Positions 24,847-33,483 of a stretch of 64,000 nucleotides of DNA are shown one piece after another; within the stretch, counting starts at the first letter, position 1; every line of letters begins with the position of its first letter. A program made the position numbers and the translations under genes. The notes beneath the pieces are model-generated. The model was not told the DNA's origin and did not search any database. It worked only from the letters and a program-made list of their open reading frames with translations. This DNA comes from Paenalicyclobacillus ferrooxydans (GTDB lineage: Bacteria > Bacillota > Bacilli > Alicyclobacillales > Alicyclobacillaceae): contig NZ_LJCO01000054.1 of the NCBI RefSeq assembly GCF_001399675.1, forward strand, positions 1-64,000, given 5' to 3'.

Positions 24847-27516
24847 ATGACACAGGCAGAGAATCAGAATCAGCCAACACTCTCGACGGTGTACGAACCA
24901 CAGAGTGTGGAAAAACGCATTTATCAGTTTTGGGAAGAGAGCGGCGCTTTTCAAGCAGACAGTTCAAGTGAGAAGCCAAAGTTTTCAATTGTTATGCCGC
25001 CCCCGAATGTCACCGGCTCGCTCCATTTGGGTCACGCCTGGAACAACACATTGCAGGATATTATCATTCGATACCGGCGAATGGCCGGGTATGAGGCCTT
25101 GTTTCTCCCTGGAACGGACCACGCAGGTATTGCGACGCAGACACGCGTTGAGAAAATGCTGCGAGAAGAAACTGGACAGAGTCGGTACGACCTCGGACGC
25201 GAGAAGTTTGTGGAGCGTGTCTGGGACTGGAAGCGGGAATATGGAAACCGTATCACAAACCAAGTGCGGGCCATCGGATCGTCATGTGACTGGTCGCGCG
25301 AACGTTTTACGATGGACGAGGGCTTGTCGAAGGCTGTGCGCACGGTGTTTGTCGAGCTATACAACAGAGGACTCATCTACCGCGGTAACCGAATTATCAA
25401 CTGGTGTCCGAGGTGTTCGACGGCATTGTCAGACATTGAAGTAGAGCACATGGAGGTGCCCGGAAAGTTATACCACGTTCGGTATCCATATGTGGATGGG
25501 TCTGGTGAAGTCGTCATCGCAACCAGCCGACCCGAGACGATGTTTGCCGACGTGGCCGTTGCCGTTCATCCCGACGATACGCGCTATCAAAACAAGATTG
25601 GGAAGATGTTGCAGCTCCCGCTGACAGATAAGCAAATTCCGGTCATCGCCGACAACTATGTGGAACAAGAGTTCGGCACAGGTTGTGTAAAGATTACGCC
25701 CGCGCACGACCCGAATGACTTCGAAGTTGGGCTGCGGCACAACCTCGAGATGCCGCAATGTATCGATGCGGATGCCAAAATGACCGCCTTGGCTGGCGCG
25801 TACGCGGGACTTTCCCGCGAAGAGGCTCGGATACGCGTCGTTGAAGACCTAAGACAGGGCGGATACATGGTCAAAGAGGAAGAACTGCTTCATGCGGTCG
25901 GACACTGCAGCCGTTGCGATACCGTTGTGGAACCGTTCCTGTCCGATCAGTGGTTCGTCAAAATGGGGCCGCTTGCAGAAAAGGCGCTTGCTTCACTTGG
26001 GCGAAAGGAACTTGAATTTGTGCCGGAACGCTTTGAGCGGGTGTTCACGCATTGGCTGGACAATGTGCGCGATTGGTGTATTTCGCGGCAACTTTGGTGG
26101 GGGCACCGAATTCCGGCATGGTACTGCGACAGTTGTGGAGAAATCACCGTCGCGATGGACACGCCGGAGACCTGTCAGCACTGCGGTTCCAAGGACTTGA
26201 GACAAGATGATGACGTCCTTGATACGTGGTTCTCTTCTGGGCTGTGGCCGTTCTCCACGATGGGGTGGCCCAATGACACAGAGGATCTCCAAGCTTTCTA
26301 TCCAACCAGCGTGCTGGTTACAGCCTACGACATCGTCTTTTTCTGGGTTGCCAGAATGGTATTCACGGGACTCGAGTTCACCGATAAAATGCCATTTGAA
26401 AAAGTTGTGATGCACGGACTGATTCGGGCAGCTGACGGTCGAAAGATGTCTAAGAGCCTAGGTAACGGTGTCGATCCGCTCGAGGTAATTGAGAAGTATG
26501 GTGCAGATGCACTGCGCTTTACACTTGCCAACGGCACATCGCCGGGAAATGACCAGAGGTTTTACTGGGAGAAAGTGGAGGGTTCTCGCAACTTCATCAA
26601 TAAGCTGTGGAATGCATCCCGTTTTGTTTTGATGAACCTCCCAGCAGACGAGCCTCTTCAAGACCTCGATCCTGGTGCATTCAGCGTTGTTGACAAATGG
26701 ATTGTGACCAGGCTTCAGGAGACCGTCGACGAGGTATCCGGACACCTGCTTCGATACGATTTCGGCGAAGCAGGACGGGCCCTGTACGATTTTACATGGG
26801 ATGAATTCTGCGACTGGTATATTGAATTTGCCAAGCTGAGCCTGTACGGCGAGGATGAGGCCGCAAAGGGACAAACGAGGGCTGTCCTCGTCTATGTACT
26901 AGATAATGTTCTCCGGTTGTTACATCCGATGATCCCGTTTGTTACAGAGGAAATTTGGCAGTCCCTGCCGGTATCTGGGCCTTCGCTCATCCTGGCTTCC
27001 TGGCCACAGCCGGATCAGACGTGGACATTTCCTGCTGCTGTGGAAGAAGTCCGGCAGGTCATCGAGGTGATTCGCAGTGTACGGAACATTCGAGCGGAGA
27101 TGAACGTTGCGCCAAGCAAGCCCATTCATCTCTTAATTCGAGCAAATTCTGTGCAGTCTGACGCGTTGCTCCATTCCGTTGAACCGTACTTGAAGCGGTT
27201 CTGCAACGCAGAAGCCGTCGACATCGGCACCAACCAAACGGCCCCAGACAAGGCAGTGACCGCAGTCTTCGGCGGCGGCGAGATCTACGTACCACTGACA
27301 GACCTTGTGGATTTGGGGGCAGAGCAGGAACGCCTGCAAAAAGAGCGTGATCGGTTGCAGTCAGAAGTTCTGCGAGCCACGAAGAAACTGTCTAACCAAC
27401 AGTTTGTGGCGAAGGCGCCGCCAGAGGTTGTAGAAAGTGAGAAGCAGAAGGCAGCTGAATATCAGCAGCGCCTGGCAAGTGTTGAAGAGCGTCTGGCTGC
27501 GCTGATGGCCGATTGA
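24847..27516 (+). CDS. valS: valyl-tRNA synthetase
   Basis: A class I synthetase that charges tRNA-Val and edits Thr-tRNA-Val. It has 889 residues. The HIGH-type motif is in PPPNVTGSLHLGHAW (about 48-62), the editing domain has ATSRPETMFADVAV (about 220), KMSKS is in GRKMSKSLGNG (about 533), and the C-terminal coiled coil starts LVDLGAEQERLQKERD (about 820). Of two ATGs, 24841 abuts GGAGGG while 24847 has proper spacing. Expression is set by the T-box. Confidence 0.98.
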   Translation: MTQAENQNQPTLSTVYEPQSVEKRIYQFWEESGAFQADSSSEKPKFSIVMPPPNVTGSLHLGHAWNNTLQDIIIRYRRMAGYEALFLPGTDHAGIATQTRVEKMLREETGQSRYDLGREKFVERVWDWKREYGNRITNQVRAIGSSCDWSRERFTMDEGLSKAVRTVFVELYNRGLIYRGNRIINWCPRCSTALSDIEVEHMEVPGKLYHVRYPYVDGSGEVVIATSRPETMFADVAVAVHPDDTRYQNKIGKMLQLPLTDKQIPVIADNYVEQEFGTGCVKITPAHDPNDFEVGLRHNLEMPQCIDADAKMTALAGAYAGLSREEARIRVVEDLRQGGYMVKEEELLHAVGHCSRCDTVVEPFLSDQWFVKMGPLAEKALASLGRKELEFVPERFERVFTHWLDNVRDWCISRQLWWGHRIPAWYCDSCGEITVAMDTPETCQHCGSKDLRQDDDVLDTWFSSGLWPFSTMGWPNDTEDLQAFYPTSVLVTAYDIVFFWVARMVFTGLEFTDKMPFEKVVMHGLIRAADGRKMSKSLGNGVDPLEVIEKYGADALRFTLANGTSPGNDQRFYWEKVEGSRNFINKLWNASRFVLMNLPADEPLQDLDPGAFSVVDKWIVTRLQETVDEVSGHLLRYDFGEAGRALYDFTWDEFCDWYIEFAKLSLYGEDEAAKGQTRAVLVYVLDNVLRLLHPMIPFVTEEIWQSLPVSGPSLILASWPQPDQTWTFPAAVEEVRQVIEVIRSVRNIRAEMNVAPSKPIHLLIRANSVQSDALLHSVEPYLKRFCNAEAVDIGTNQTAPDKAVTAVFGGGEIYVPLTDLVDLGAEQERLQKERDRLQSEVLRATKKLSNQQFVAKAPPEVVESEKQKAAEYQQRLASVEERLAALMAD

Positions 27517-27584
27517 ACAATCGCCCATCGTTACACATCGCGTACCCGGTCTGAGTGACCAAATCGGGCAAAGGAGAATAGATT

Positions 27585-28907
27585 GTGGCTGTAGAACGAA
27601 ATACAGGGAAGTCGTGGCTCTCCTCGTTAAGCCGGTTTGGCATTCGGCCGGGACTCGATAGAACCTTACGGGTGCTGGAGTATTTGCACCATCCCGAGGA
27701 TGGGCTGCGGTTTTACCACGTTGCCGGAACCAACGGCAAGGGGTCAGTCTGTGCTGTACTCTATCAACTTCTGCGATCACGATGGCACGTCGGATTGTTT
27801 ACCTCTCCGGCTTTCGATGGCTACCAAGGGAGATTTATTGTCGACGACGAGCTTATCTCTGACACGGACTTCGAGATGCTGGCTGAGTCAGTGCGAGAAG
27901 CCATGCATCGAGTTACCCCGGACGACCCGTTGACGGAGTTCGAAGTGCTGACCGTAATGGCCATATTGTATTTCGCAAAGTCAGGCGTCGACGCTGTCGT
28001 GTGGGAGACTGGTCTTGGCGGGCGGTATGATTCGACCAATGTTGTCACACCGGCAGTAACTGGAATCACCAACGTCGGATTGGACCACATGGAAATCTTA
28101 GGTCCAACCGTACGCGTGATTGCAGCAGATAAGTCAGGTATTATCAAGCCTGGCATACCCATTATTACGGGAGCAACCGGCGAGGCACTCGACGTAGTAG
28201 AGGAGCATGCAAAGGCACAGGGAGCACCGCTCTTTCGAAACGGAGTTGAGTTCGGGTTTACACGCATCTATCGAGACGGCGAACAGTTTGTGGACTACCG
28301 CGGGATTACGAACGATTGGTTCCACCTGCCAGTCAAGTTGAGAGGGCTTCATCAATGTTATAACGCAAGTGTTGCGCTGGCGATGTTTGAGGCAGGGATG
28401 CTTCAACAGGACGCCCCCAGGTTGTCAGTGGCGGAGGCCCGATTGGCACTCGATAGAGTATCCTGGCCGGGGCGGTTCGAAGTATTCCAGCACAAGAACA
28501 AAACGGTTGTACTTGATGGGGCACACAACCCCGATGGTGCGCGAGTGCTTGCACAAGCACTCGGTGAGCTTCATGATGGACATAAGAAGTGGACGCTGGT
28601 AGTCGGAGTACTTCGAGACAAGGACGTTCGCGGTATCCTGCGCGCCGTGTTACCACTTGCAGGGCGAGTGATTGCCGTTCAGCCGCAAAATCACCGCGCG
28701 ATGACGGGGTTGGAACTTGCGGACGTCATCAATGAGATCAAATCAGATGTAGAAACAACGGCTGCCAATACAGTTGCCGAAGCGATATCGCAGGCGCTTT
28801 CGATGGCAGATGCAGATTCCATATGTTGCTTCGGATCCTTGTATACGGTTGACGAAGCGAGGAAAGCTATGGAGACGATGCAACACTTTGGGAAACAAGG
28901 ACGGTGA
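27585..28907 (+). CDS. folC: folylpolyglutamate synthase/dihydrofolate synthase
   Basis: Adds glutamate to dihydropteroate and to reduced folates. This 440-residue Mur-ligase superfamily enzyme has the P-loop GTNGKGSVCAVL at about 48-59, LTEFEVLTVMAILYF, WETGLGGRYDSTNVV, and DGAHNPDGARVLAQAL (about 310), the usual family signatures. GTG at 27585 follows AAGGAG. It follows valS as in B. subtilis, and its stop overlaps the murC start. Confidence 0.96.
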   Translation: MAVERNTGKSWLSSLSRFGIRPGLDRTLRVLEYLHHPEDGLRFYHVAGTNGKGSVCAVLYQLLRSRWHVGLFTSPAFDGYQGRFIVDDELISDTDFEMLAESVREAMHRVTPDDPLTEFEVLTVMAILYFAKSGVDAVVWETGLGGRYDSTNVVTPAVTGITNVGLDHMEILGPTVRVIAADKSGIIKPGIPIITGATGEALDVVEEHAKAQGAPLFRNGVEFGFTRIYRDGEQFVDYRGITNDWFHLPVKLRGLHQCYNASVALAMFEAGMLQQDAPRLSVAEARLALDRVSWPGRFEVFQHKNKTVVLDGAHNPDGARVLAQALGELHDGHKKWTLVVGVLRDKDVRGILRAVLPLAGRVIAVQPQNHRAMTGLELADVINEIKSDVETTAANTVAEAISQALSMADADSICCFGSLYTVDEARKAMETMQHFGKQGR

Positions 28908-30307
28908 AATGCGTGAAACAACGGGAACATGTTCACTTCGTCGGTATTGGCGGATACGGAATGAGCGCAATTGCACGCGTTATGCTCGATATGGGGTTTG
29001 ACGTAAGCGGGTCCGACGTGTCATCCCAGGAACTCACGGAACGGCTGATTACCCGCGGAGCCAAAGTTTATCAAGGGCATAAGGCCGAACAGGTCAGCGG
29101 TGCTGACGTTGTAGTCTACAGTACCGCGCTTGCGCAGGACAACGTTGAGATTCAGGCAGCCAAACAGCAGAATATCCCGGTGATTCACCGCTCGGAAATG
29201 CTTGCGAGACTGATGGCTGACAGAGTTGGTGTCGCGGTTACTGGCGCACATGGGAAGACGACAACAACATCGATGATTGCGTACGTCATGGAGCACTGCG
29301 GGCTCGATCCAACGTTCGTCATTGGCGGCGTAGTCAGCAACATTGGTGACAATGCAAAGGCAGGGCGCGGGGATTTCGTGGTTGCCGAAGCAGACGAAAG
29401 TGACGGTTCCTTTCTCCATTACCGTCCTCAAGTGGCGGTAGTCACAAATATCGAAGCCGATCACCTGGAGCACTATGACGGAGATTTCTCTAACCTGAAG
29501 AAGGCCTACAAACAGTTTATTGAGCAGGTCCCGAATGAGGGTCTGTTGGTCGCCTCCGGACTCGATCCTGACCTGCAAGAATTGCTTCCATTTGCAGAGT
29601 GCAATGTGGTCACATACGCGGTTGAAGGCGACGCCACGTACAAGGCTCGAAATGTCGAACTGTCGGGGCGGGGCAGTACATCCGAGATCTATTTTGAAGG
29701 TGAGTACTTAGGTACGCTCTCCTTGACGTTGCCTGGCGTACACAACGTGATGAACGCGCTGGCTGCGATTGCCGTGTCGAGGTTTGCAGGACTTGAGTTT
29801 GCAGCTATTGCGGAAGCTTTGCACGACTTTCACGGAGCCAAGCGGCGCTTTCAGGTTGTCTCAGAAAATGGCGGCGTGCTCGTAATTGATGACTACGCAC
29901 ACCATCCTACAGAAATCAAGGCCACCATTGATGCTGCGCGGGCTACCGGCCGAAGGATTGTCGCGGTGTTTCAACCGCAGCGGTACACGCGAACCTTTTT
30001 CTTGTTTGATGCTTTTGCCAAAGCATTTGAAGGTGCTGACGAGGTGGTCATTGCGGACATTTATTCCCCGGCAGGCGAAAAGAGAATCGAAGGAGTCTCT
30101 GCGGAGCGGCTTGTTGAAGAGATTCGAATCAACAGCAATCGAAACGTTCGCTTTGAAAAGACAAAGGACGACGTATTCGATTATCTGCTTGGGCGAGTGG
30201 AATCCGGTGATCTCGTGATTACAATGGGGGCAGGCGATATCTGGCAAGTGGCATATCGTCTTGGCGATGCCCTTGACAATCGGGAAAAGGCGGCTGCCAT
30301 GTCTTAA
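28904..30307 (+). CDS. murC: UDP-N-acetylmuramate--L-alanine ligase
   Basis: Adds L-Ala to UDP-MurNAc, the first peptide step of peptidoglycan synthesis. The N-terminal HFVGIGGYGMSAIA, the ATP site GAHGKTTTTSMIA at about 113-125, EADESDGSF, and the DDYAHHPTEI motif (about 328) are diagnostic. The product has 467 residues. GTG 28904 overlaps the folC stop (GTGA); GTG 28913 is an alternative. In B. subtilis murC is elsewhere, so a folC-murC pair is a local arrangement. Confidence 0.97.
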   Translation: MKCVKQREHVHFVGIGGYGMSAIARVMLDMGFDVSGSDVSSQELTERLITRGAKVYQGHKAEQVSGADVVVYSTALAQDNVEIQAAKQQNIPVIHRSEMLARLMADRVGVAVTGAHGKTTTTSMIAYVMEHCGLDPTFVIGGVVSNIGDNAKAGRGDFVVAEADESDGSFLHYRPQVAVVTNIEADHLEHYDGDFSNLKKAYKQFIEQVPNEGLLVASGLDPDLQELLPFAECNVVTYAVEGDATYKARNVELSGRGSTSEIYFEGEYLGTLSLTLPGVHNVMNALAAIAVSRFAGLEFAAIAEALHDFHGAKRRFQVVSENGGVLVIDDYAHHPTEIKATIDAARATGRRIVAVFQPQRYTRTFFLFDAFAKAFEGADEVVIADIYSPAGEKRIEGVSAERLVEEIRINSNRNVRFEKTKDDVFDYLLGRVESGDLVITMGAGDIWQVAYRLGDALDNREKAAAMS

Positions 30308-30380
30308 GGGGTCTGAAACGGACTTCCTCTCTGTAAGATTTGACACGGATGAACATAACAACAGCGTCTGTTGACGCCGG

Positions 30381-30420
30381 AAAAGACCTTGGCCAATGGT
30401 GGCGAAGGCCTTTTTTCTTT
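30381..30420 (+). terminator. terminator after murC
   Basis: AAAAGACCTTGGCCA pairs with TGGCGAAGGCCTTTT with two internal mismatches. TTTTTTCTTT follows. Confidence 0.7.
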
Positions 30421-30466
30421 GTTTCGGGCAACACCTGTCAAATGCACTCGTTTTGAAGGCCACTGC

Positions 30467-30514
30467 AGTTAAAGTCAGACTCAGTTAAAGGCAGACTTAG
30501 TTAAAGGCAATACC
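30467..30514 (+). repeat. 16-bp tandem repeat, about three copies
   Basis: Units at 30467-30482, 30483-30498 and 30499-30514 start AGTTAAAGKCA; the third is identical for only 12 bases. They lie just beyond the 3-prime end of the minus-strand microprotein gene. Confidence 0.85.
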
Positions 30515-30527
30515 AAGCAACGCCCGT

Positions 30528-30707
30528 TCATCGCCAGTTTTGTCTGTCCCGCCGCATCTGCAGTGCGCGATGAAAGAAGTAATATGCGATTGCCAACAGG
30601 GCAAGCACAAAGGCAATACGAATGGCGATCGACAAGAACGCCACGAGGACTGCAAAGGCGACCACAACGACTGCCACAGTGATGAGAATCCGAAGCCAGT
30701 TTTGCAA
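30528..30707 (-). CDS. 59-residue membrane microprotein
   Basis: I do not recognise this protein. From TTG 30707 it encodes 59 residues: a short start (MQNWLRI), two hydrophobic stretches at about 7-25 and 27-45, and a basic tail ending RRDRQNWR. GGAGG (minus strand, 30721-30717) is nine bases before the TTG. The frame extends to an ATG at 30770 without a ribosome site. It is oriented against murC and away from the prepilin peptidase gene. Confidence 0.55.
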   Translation of the reverse strand: MQNWLRILITVAVVVVAFAVLVAFLSIAIRIAFVLALLAIAYYFFHRALQMRRDRQNWR

Positions 30708-30949
30708 CTTGTTCAACCTCCGCAGGGCGCAATGTTCATGGCTTGTCCTTATCATACGCCCTAACGTCACTATATCACTGATCAGCAGGGTTCAACAGGA
30801 TTCACGTTCCGTTTGTCGAAGAAGTTGTCGATAACGGTCGCACGTAGTCTCGAATCTTGTCGACAGAGAGTTCGCGTGAGGAGAGACAGCCATCCGGAAC
30901 CGTATTCAAGTATGCTCCGGAAACGCCTGTTCAGGGAGGGACTCCTATC

Positions 30950-31726
30950 GTGATCGCATCATACGCCGTGAACTTGCGTGTTCCGATGTTTCTCTTCGGC
31001 CTTGTAGTAGGGTCATTTTTAAACGTCGTCGGCTACCGTGTACCAAGACGGGAATCGATTCTCTCGCCTCGGTCCCACTGCACTGCCTGCAGCCATACTC
31101 TGCAATGGTATGAGTTGATCCCCATCTTTTCTTGGCTGCTCCTTCGTGGTCGCTGCAAAAGCTGCCATACATCGATATCGGTCCGCTATCCAATTTTGGA
31201 ATTGGTTACAGCCAGCTTATTTTTTGCGACAACGCTGTACGTGCAAGACTTTGCTCACGCTGTTGCGTGGTGTGTGTTCTGGGCGTTGATGATCGCCGTG
31301 ACAGCCACAGACCTGACTTCAATGCGGGTACCGAATGTGCTCTCCCTGCCAGGGGCGCTTGTAACGCTGGGTATCGTCGTCCTTACCGGCACACAAACCT
31401 GGTCAGCCTCTTTGTTTGGTGCTGGTGCAGGTTTTTTTGTCATGCTCTTTCTGAATCTCATCTCACGGGGAAAGATGGGGATGGGAGATGTGAAGCTCTT
31501 TTTATCCATCGGTGCGATCTTCGGACCTTATGGAGCTCTCGAAACACTCGTCTTTGCCTCTGCCGCAGGTTCGCTTGTGGGGCTTGCAATGCGGTTTACG
31601 GGACTGCTTCCGCCGCGGACGTACATTCCGTTTGTTCCGTACATCCTAGTCGGAACTATTTTGACGGAATTCTTCGGTCCGAGACTCGCTTCTTGGTATA
31701 TCAGTGCGATCCTTCACCTTGTCTAG
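30950..31726 (+). CDS. comC: type 4 prepilin leader peptidase (ComC/PilD)
   Basis: A membrane aspartyl protease that cleaves prepilin leaders, and in many homologues N-methylates the new end. The 258-residue protein has the zinc tetracysteine CTAC (about 44) and CKSC (about 69), and the catalytic aspartates in ATDLTSMRVPN (about 119) and GKMGMGDVKLF (about 177), with about seven membrane segments. GTG 30950 follows GGGAGGG; the frame is open to 30857. Its substrates are presumably the ComG pseudopilins at 48-50 kb. It follows folC in B. subtilis; murC and a microprotein intervene here. Confidence 0.94.
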   Translation: MIASYAVNLRVPMFLFGLVVGSFLNVVGYRVPRRESILSPRSHCTACSHTLQWYELIPIFSWLLLRGRCKSCHTSISVRYPILELVTASLFFATTLYVQDFAHAVAWCVFWALMIAVTATDLTSMRVPNVLSLPGALVTLGIVVLTGTQTWSASLFGAGAGFFVMLFLNLISRGKMGMGDVKLFLSIGAIFGPYGALETLVFASAAGSLVGLAMRFTGLLPPRTYIPFVPYILVGTILTEFFGPRLASWYISAILHLV

Positions 31727-31747
31727 GTACCGCTTGTCTAGGTCCCG
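31718..31747 (+). repeat. 15-bp tandem duplication over the comC stop codon
   Basis: CTTGTCTAGGTACCG and CTTGTCTAGGTCCCG lie side by side, differing at one base. The first copy contains the comC stop (TAG at 31724-31726). Confidence 0.88.
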
Positions 31748-31790
31748 CCTCTTGGAATGGTAAGTGTAAACAGTTTTGAACATGATTTCC

Positions 31791-31839
31791 CAACTGGTCC
31801 AGTTGAGGGATTGCACTCTTCCATTGTTGTCTATATAAT
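31791..31839 (+). promoter_or_regulatory. SigA promoter of the 3D-domain gene, with an upstream palindrome
   Basis: TTGCAC at 31811-31816, a 17-bp spacer and TATAAT at 31834-31839. The palindrome CAACTGGTCCAGTTG at 31791-31805 ends five bases before the -35 and could be an operator. Confidence 0.72.
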
Positions 31840-31901
31840 GAGCACAACTTCAACCCTTGTGAAATCTTCCTTTTCTCTCCAAAATGAGAAGAGGTGATGG
31901 A

Positions 31902-32876
31902 GTGCAAATTCCAAAGTCCAAGGCGTTGTACTTGATTCTCGGTGCCATTGTTGCAGTTCTTGCGGGTGCTGGTGTTACAGCAAAGGCAGCCTATAAGACA
32001 GTGACGGTGGTGAACCATGGACAACGCCGCGTGGTACGTGGATTTACGTTTGGTACTCTGGGATCGTTCTTTCGTCAGGAGAACATTCCGGTGAGCCAGC
32101 GCGATCGCGTTTCGCCGGGCTTATCTGCACACGTACACAACGGAATGGCAATCGTCATTCAAAGCCCGAAAGTTGTGACGCTTGTAGATGGAAAATCCAG
32201 CGCGACACTGCAAACCTTTGCACCAACTGTGTCGGAGTTTTTATCGCAGCAAGGGGTTCAACTTGGACCTGAATCAAGAGTCAGTGTACCTTTGCAATCG
32301 GCTTTGTGTGACGGAGAACAAATACAGGTTCACGACTACCGAACGACGACCAGCGTCAAGACAGAGGCAATACAATTTCAGACCATACGTCGGCGGACCA
32401 GCAGTCTATATGTCGGGCAACAAAGCGTGCTGACGCATGGTGTGAAAGGGTCAGAAGCAATTACAACAACAACTGTCTTGAGGGATGGAAAGGCAATCCG
32501 AACAACGACGACCACAAGAGTGGTCCGAAAACCAGTAAACGAAGTTATCGAAGTCGGGACGCGACCGCATGTCCAGCATCTGTCTGCCCGTGGTGTAGGA
32601 TCATTTGTCATCCTTAGACAGTTTACCGTGGTAGCAACCGCCTACGTGGCAGGCGGAGTCACTGCAACCGGTGTCCCAGCGCAGCCTGGTGTTATCGCCG
32701 TAGACCCGTCAGTCATTCCGCTTGGAACAAAGTTGTACATTCCCGGTATCGGGATTGTCAGAGCGGAGGATACGGGGTCTGCCATTCAAGGCTATCGGAT
32801 TGACATCTGTGTGTCATCCATTGGGCTGGCGGACAGTTGGGGAGCGCGAACGATTACAATCTATGAGGTGCATTGA
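31902..32876 (+). CDS. YabE-like protein: DUF348, G5 and 3D domains
   Basis: An exported 324-residue cell-wall protein. A signal or anchor segment (LYLILGAIVAVLAGAGVTA) is at about 9-27. Two DUF348 repeats follow (for example YKTVTVVNHGQRRVVRG and VVTLVDGKSSATLQTFAPT), then a G5 domain at about 160-235 rich in Thr and Arg, then a C-terminal 3D domain. The last carries ATAYVAGG, GVIAVDPSVIPLGT and YRIDICVSS with the conserved aspartates. This matches YabE and the Rpf-like stationary-phase wall enzymes, probably lytic transglycosylases. GTG 31902 is preferred, with AGAAGAGG before it; an ATG at 31884 has none. Confidence 0.9.
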   Translation: MQIPKSKALYLILGAIVAVLAGAGVTAKAAYKTVTVVNHGQRRVVRGFTFGTLGSFFRQENIPVSQRDRVSPGLSAHVHNGMAIVIQSPKVVTLVDGKSSATLQTFAPTVSEFLSQQGVQLGPESRVSVPLQSALCDGEQIQVHDYRTTTSVKTEAIQFQTIRRRTSSLYVGQQSVLTHGVKGSEAITTTTVLRDGKAIRTTTTTRVVRKPVNEVIEVGTRPHVQHLSARGVGSFVILRQFTVVATAYVAGGVTATGVPAQPGVIAVDPSVIPLGTKLYIPGIGIVRAEDTGSAIQGYRIDICVSSIGLADSWGARTITIYEVH

Positions 32877-32972
32877 CTGAGAAGGGTCTAGATACAGCAC
32901 TGCAGAGTGGTTTAATGGGGAAGAACACAGGGGGAAATAAAGATTGGAGTCGGCTTGTTCGCGAGCCATCGT

Positions 32973-33007
32973 GGAGTGCGTAGAAATATGCACTCCTTAT
33001 TTATTTG
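32973..33007 (+). terminator. terminator after the YabE-like gene
   Basis: GGAGTGC pairs with GCACTCC across a 10-nt loop, followed by TTATTTATTTG. Confidence 0.7.
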
Positions 33008-33024
33008 ATTCATTGGTCACACAT

Positions 33025-33093
33025 CGGATCACCAAAAGGGGTAGTACCGGATCAGAAAAAGGAATAATGCCGGATCGCCAAAACGAAACAAGG
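33025..33093 (+). repeat. 23-bp tandem repeat, three degenerate copies
   Basis: Units at 33025-33047, 33048-33070 and 33071-33093 each begin CGGATC followed by an A-rich tract (CCAAAA or AGAAAAA). The third unit diverges in its second half. Confidence 0.8.
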
Positions 33094-33202
33094 GAAGTTC
33101 TTGCCTCTCAGCGTTATTTTGGCGTCTGATTCGTTGTGATAGGGGAAAAATTTTCCTTTCTACGCTTGTTCGCACAGTTTTCTCCGAAGTGTCACGGGAG
33201 TA

Positions 33203-33270
33203 GAGGAAATTTTGTTCGCTCTTACATCCGTTCTCAGCGTGAAATCGTAGATAACGAACAAATTTTCCTC
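33203..33270. repeat. inverted pair of the 18-bp interspersed motif
   Basis: GAGGAAATTTTGTTCGCT at 33203-33220 on the plus strand faces GAGGAAAATTTGTTCGTT on the minus strand at 33270-33253. The core arms match at 15 of 16 positions. The 32-bp spacer makes a loose cruciform or binding-site pair more likely than a terminator. The same motif occurs twice at the window start. Confidence 0.6.
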
Positions 33271-33311
33271 TCTCGTAACCAAACCGCAGAACCTCCATCA
33301 ATACCTTCGTG

Positions 33312-33341
33312 TTGACGGTAATGCGTAATCAGATTCATACT
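33312..33341 (+). promoter_or_regulatory. possible promoter of the SpoIIB-like gene
   Basis: TTGACG at 33312-33317, an 18-bp spacer and CATACT at 33336-33341. The leader would be about 135 nt. A sporulation sigma could also use CATACT. Confidence 0.4.
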
Positions 33342-33483
33342 CTCGACGATTTCGATTTTCCGAACCGGGAACCGTGCATTCCTCCACATCGATGTCCTGC
33401 GTCTGACAGGGACATATCACTGGAATGACTTTAGAAGTAGAGTCATAGATTTGTGATAACGGATGATGGAGGGGGCATTGCAA

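Larger units (their letters stand above)
32877..33483. other. 607-bp gene-free stretch
   Basis: No credible gene is present. It holds a terminator at 32973-33007, a 23-bp tandem array at 33025-33093, two facing copies of the 18-bp motif (33203-33270), a possible promoter at 33312-33341 and a small TGTCCTG/CAGGGACA hairpin near 33393-33414. It is the longest gap in the window and more A+T-rich than its flanks. Confidence 0.6.

Noticed and set aside
24699-24971. 90-codon open frame in the valS leader
   Set aside because: It coincides with the T-box antiterminator and runs into valS out of frame.
33025-33093. CRISPR array
   Set aside because: Contiguous degenerate tandem units without spacers and no cas genes.
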